This document shows, piece by piece, positions 62,127 through 64,000 of a stretch of 64,000 bases of DNA. A model generated the notes under the pieces. It searched no databases, had not been told where the DNA came from, and worked only from the letters and a program-made list of their open reading frames with translations. The position numbers were made by a program, and so were the translations under genes. Origin of the DNA: Pedobacter sp. JY14-1 (GTDB taxonomy: Bacteria; Bacteroidota; Bacteroidia; Sphingobacteriales; Sphingobacteriaceae); the NCBI RefSeq assembly GCF_029269825.1, contig NZ_JARJHU010000001.1, positions 372,001-436,000 on the forward strand, in the 5' to 3' direction. How positions within the stretch are numbered: position 1 is the stretch's first letter; every line of letters starts with the position of its first letter.

Positions 62127-62987
62127 ATGCACATTTCAGTCACCAATTCCTGCGAGGTACAGCCCCACGAAAAAACGGTCAGTATACTTGGCTGCGGATG
62201 GTTCGGTTTTGCACTTGCCAAAGCCTTGATCAAGGATGGCTTCCAGGTCTATGGATCCACTACAACGCCAGAGAAGGCAGAAAGACTCGAAACAGAAGGC
62301 ATAAAGCCGTTCGTGATCCTGTCGACTCGGGAAGGAATTTCAGAAAGCGGGGATTTTTTTGACGCTAGTGTACTCATCATTGCTATTCCACCTGGAAGAA
62401 AGCCGGAAAGCACTGCGCAATATCCGGAAAAGATCAGCAGTATACGGGATGCCGCACTCAACGGCCTTGTAAGGAAGCTTATTTTTATCAGCTCAACTTC
62501 AGTATACGGCGACCTCAATGTTGAGTTTTCTGAAAAAGACCCGCCCAGTCCTGAAACGGCGTCCGGGCAATCCATGGTGAAAGCCGAAAATATATTGCAG
62601 CAATCCCCACTGCAGACGACGGTGATCCGTTTTGCGGGGCTCGTAGGCCCCGGACGTGACCCGGGAAGATTTTTTGCAGGCAAAACCAACATACCCAATG
62701 GCCGCGCACCGGTAAACCTGATTCATCTTGACGATTGCGTAGGTCTTACTCAGGCTGTCATCAGCAACCAGCTCTTCGGACATACATTCAATGCCGTTGC
62801 CCCTCATCATCCTTCTAAACAAGAATTTTACACTCAGGCAACCAACAATTCACGACTTAGTCCGGCCCATTTTATCGATGAGCTTTCTGTCTGGAAGAAG
62901 GTCGCTACCAACAGGATACCAGACCCCTTACCGTACAATTTCAAAGTGGCTGACTGGAACGACTGGCTATCAGCCGGAAAATTGTAG
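62127..62987 (+). CDS. NAD-dependent epimerase/dehydratase family protein (YeeZ-like)
   Basis: 286 residues from the ATG at 62127. Rossmann fold near the start with VSILGCGWFGFALAKALIKDG (a GxGxxG-type loop, here GCGWFG), then LIFISSTSVYGDLNVEFSEKDPPSPET with the STSVYG of extended SDRs, VIRFAGLVGPGRDPGRFF and VNLIHLDDCVGLT. The active YxxxK of classical epimerases is not clear, so it may be a redox or nucleotide-sugar-binding member with different chemistry. A long upstream extension of the frame is not conserved and overlaps the small gene on the other strand. Confidence 0.85.
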   Translation: MHISVTNSCEVQPHEKTVSILGCGWFGFALAKALIKDGFQVYGSTTTPEKAERLETEGIKPFVILSTREGISESGDFFDASVLIIAIPPGRKPESTAQYPEKISSIRDAALNGLVRKLIFISSTSVYGDLNVEFSEKDPPSPETASGQSMVKAENILQQSPLQTTVIRFAGLVGPGRDPGRFFAGKTNIPNGRAPVNLIHLDDCVGLTQAVISNQLFGHTFNAVAPHHPSKQEFYTQATNNSRLSPAHFIDELSVWKKVATNRIPDPLPYNFKVADWNDWLSAGKL

Positions 62988-63051
62988 CACGCCGCTGACG
63001 GTACAAGCGGTAAAAAATAATAACTTCGCCAGCTATTTTGACTGATCAAAT

Positions 63052-64000
63052 ATGAAGTTGACCATTTGGGGAGCTGCGCAGCAGGTAACAGGCAGCATGC
63101 ATTTGTTGCAGCTGGACAACTACAATATCCTCATCGATTGCGGGTTGGATTATGAAAAAGGAACCTTCCAGGAGGAAAATCAATATTTTCCCTTTGACCC
63201 TGAAAGTATTGACGTCGTCATTCTTACTCATGCACATATTGACCATACCGGCAATCTGCCTACGCTGGTCAGGATGGGTTTTGAGGGACAGGTGCTTTGC
63301 ACTCCGCCTACAGCTGATCTCACTGAACTTCTGCTTCATGACTCCGTAAACGTCTTCCTGGGGAAACAACAGGCCAAAGGGCCCAGAGGCAGGAGACACC
63401 GCAAAGGACCAGAGCCGCTTTACCTTCAGAAACATGTCAATGATACCGTGGATCGTTTTGTGACCATCAGTTTTCATAAGCCTTTCCAGTTAAATGAAAA
63501 TATCAGTGTCACATTTATTCCTATGGGTCATTTGCTTGGCGCAGCGGCCGTGGTGCTGGAGGTCACAGAAGAAGGCAAGACTAAAAAGATTGCCTTTACG
63601 GGGGATATCGGAAGAAAGAACTATCCGGTACTTTCCGATCCTGAAATAATCCCTCCTGTTGACTACCTCGTTTGCGAATCTACCTACGGCGGAAAATTTC
63701 ACGCTGATCAGGGAAATATAGCGGAAAAGCTAAGTGCCATCATTGACGAAACCTGCATACGTTTTCCCGGCAGGCTCATCATTCCCGCATTCAGTATCGG
63801 CAGGACCCAGGCATTGGTATACACCCTGAATAAAATTTTCAGTTCCGGCATGCTCCCGCCCGTTAAGGTCTTTGTCGATAGCCCGCTTGCCAGTTTTGCT
63901 ACTGACGTCTACCGCCGTCACCAACACCTGCTGAGCGAAGAATCCAGAGCGTTTTACCAGAGAAACGGTGATGAATTTGAGTTCAACGGACTTGATTACG
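63052..64000 (+). CDS. Beta-CASP metallo-beta-lactamase-fold RNase-like protein (3' end outside window)
   Basis: The reading frame from the ATG at 63052 stays open to the window end (316 codons). It starts MKLTIWGAAQQVTGSMHLL, has the metal-binding HAHIDHTG motif, IPMGHLLGAAAVVLE, FTGDIGRKNYPVL with the bridging Asp, CESTYGGKFH and IPAFSIGRTQALVY, the beta-CASP motif A/B region. These are RNA-processing exo/endonucleases of the CPSF73/RNase J-like clan (YsH1-type MBL fold RNA specificity factors). C-terminal motif C and the KH domains, if any, lie beyond the window. Confidence 0.93.
   Translation, partial: MKLTIWGAAQQVTGSMHLLQLDNYNILIDCGLDYEKGTFQEENQYFPFDPESIDVVILTHAHIDHTGNLPTLVRMGFEGQVLCTPPTADLTELLLHDSVNVFLGKQQAKGPRGRRHRKGPEPLYLQKHVNDTVDRFVTISFHKPFQLNENISVTFIPMGHLLGAAAVVLEVTEEGKTKKIAFTGDIGRKNYPVLSDPEIIPPVDYLVCESTYGGKFHADQGNIAEKLSAIIDETCIRFPGRLIIPAFSIGRTQALVYTLNKIFSSGMLPPVKVFVDSPLASFATDVYRRHQHLLSEESRAFYQRNGDEFEFNGLDY

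Noticed and set aside
1..64000. Mobile elements, prophage, CRISPR or RNA genes
   Set aside because: No transposase, integrase, terminal inverted repeats, spaced direct repeats or tRNA/rRNA-like sequence was recognised by eye. A tRNAscan, Infernal and IS search would settle this.

Overview
The window looks like chromosomal DNA of a Bacteroidota bacterium, most likely of the order Sphingobacteriales (Pedobacter/Mucilaginibacter-like); the genus cannot be fixed from sequence alone. Evidence: a type IX secretion type-B sorting domain with a PorP/SprF partner, an S46 dipeptidyl-peptidase, an LruC-domain lipoprotein, an MPG-type glycosylase, monofunctional ManC, several SPII lipoproteins, and repeated upstream matches to the Bacteroidota sigma factor -7 element TAnnTTTG instead of E. 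coli-type promoters. Genes are densely packed. No rRNA, tRNA, CRISPR array, phage or insertion sequence was recognised.

Layout. (1) 1-6288: end of an OmpA-family gene, kdsA, recQ, then kdsD-manC (sugar activation for KDO and GDP-mannose) and rlmB. (2) 6454-13384: dnaB, a chromate-type transporter with a TPR protein, and an etfB-etfA-bifunctional nuclease-nucleoside transporter operon. (3) 13445-26842, almost all on the minus strand: gltA, a DUF3347 lipoprotein, a small beta-barrel, miaA with two unusual downstream-oriented neighbours, a metallo-hydrolase, topB, a histone-deacetylase-like protein, bestrophin, alkyladenine glycosylase, an orphan FtsX-type permease and free methionine-(R)-sulfoxide reductase. 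(4) 27192-30604: an S46 dipeptidyl-peptidase with an Asp/Glu-type specificity residue, plus small conserved proteins. (5) 30625-52556: a large surface-polysaccharide region, interrupted at 32765-35291 by a four-gene partner-switching signalling operon (membrane protein, receiver-PP2C, STAS, degenerate HATPase) and at 35492-37600 by an LruC lipoprotein. The polysaccharide genes include five or more glycosyltransferases, a Wzx flippase, a Wzy-like polymerase, a Wzc-like co-polymerase, a half-length TolC-like protein, an MBOAT/SGNH O-acylation pair and an ATP-grasp ligase. (6) 52877-59568: a 1205-residue T9SS-secreted repeat adhesin followed by PorP/SprF and a PorE-like OmpA protein, divergent from the polysaccharide operon across a control region with an unusual triple half-site. 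(7) 59643-61092: an initiating sugar-phosphate transferase fused to a degenerate receiver domain, overlapping a complete single-domain response regulator. (8) 61260-64000: small proteins, an NAD-dependent epimerase-like protein and the start of a beta-CASP metallo-hydrolase.

How it fits together (inference): the sugar transferase would start a lipid-linked repeat unit, the glycosyltransferases extend it, Wzx flips it, Wzy/Wzc polymerise it, and MBOAT/SGNH acylate it, while the adhesin module puts a repeat protein on the same surface. Two signalling modules (PP2C/STAS/HATPase and response regulator/pseudo-receiver) sit inside the locus. The least explained pieces are the 42-residue membrane peptide translationally coupled to Wzy, the pseudo-receiver sugar transferase, the HATPase lacking its G boxes, and the interleaved inverted repeats at 52703-52732.
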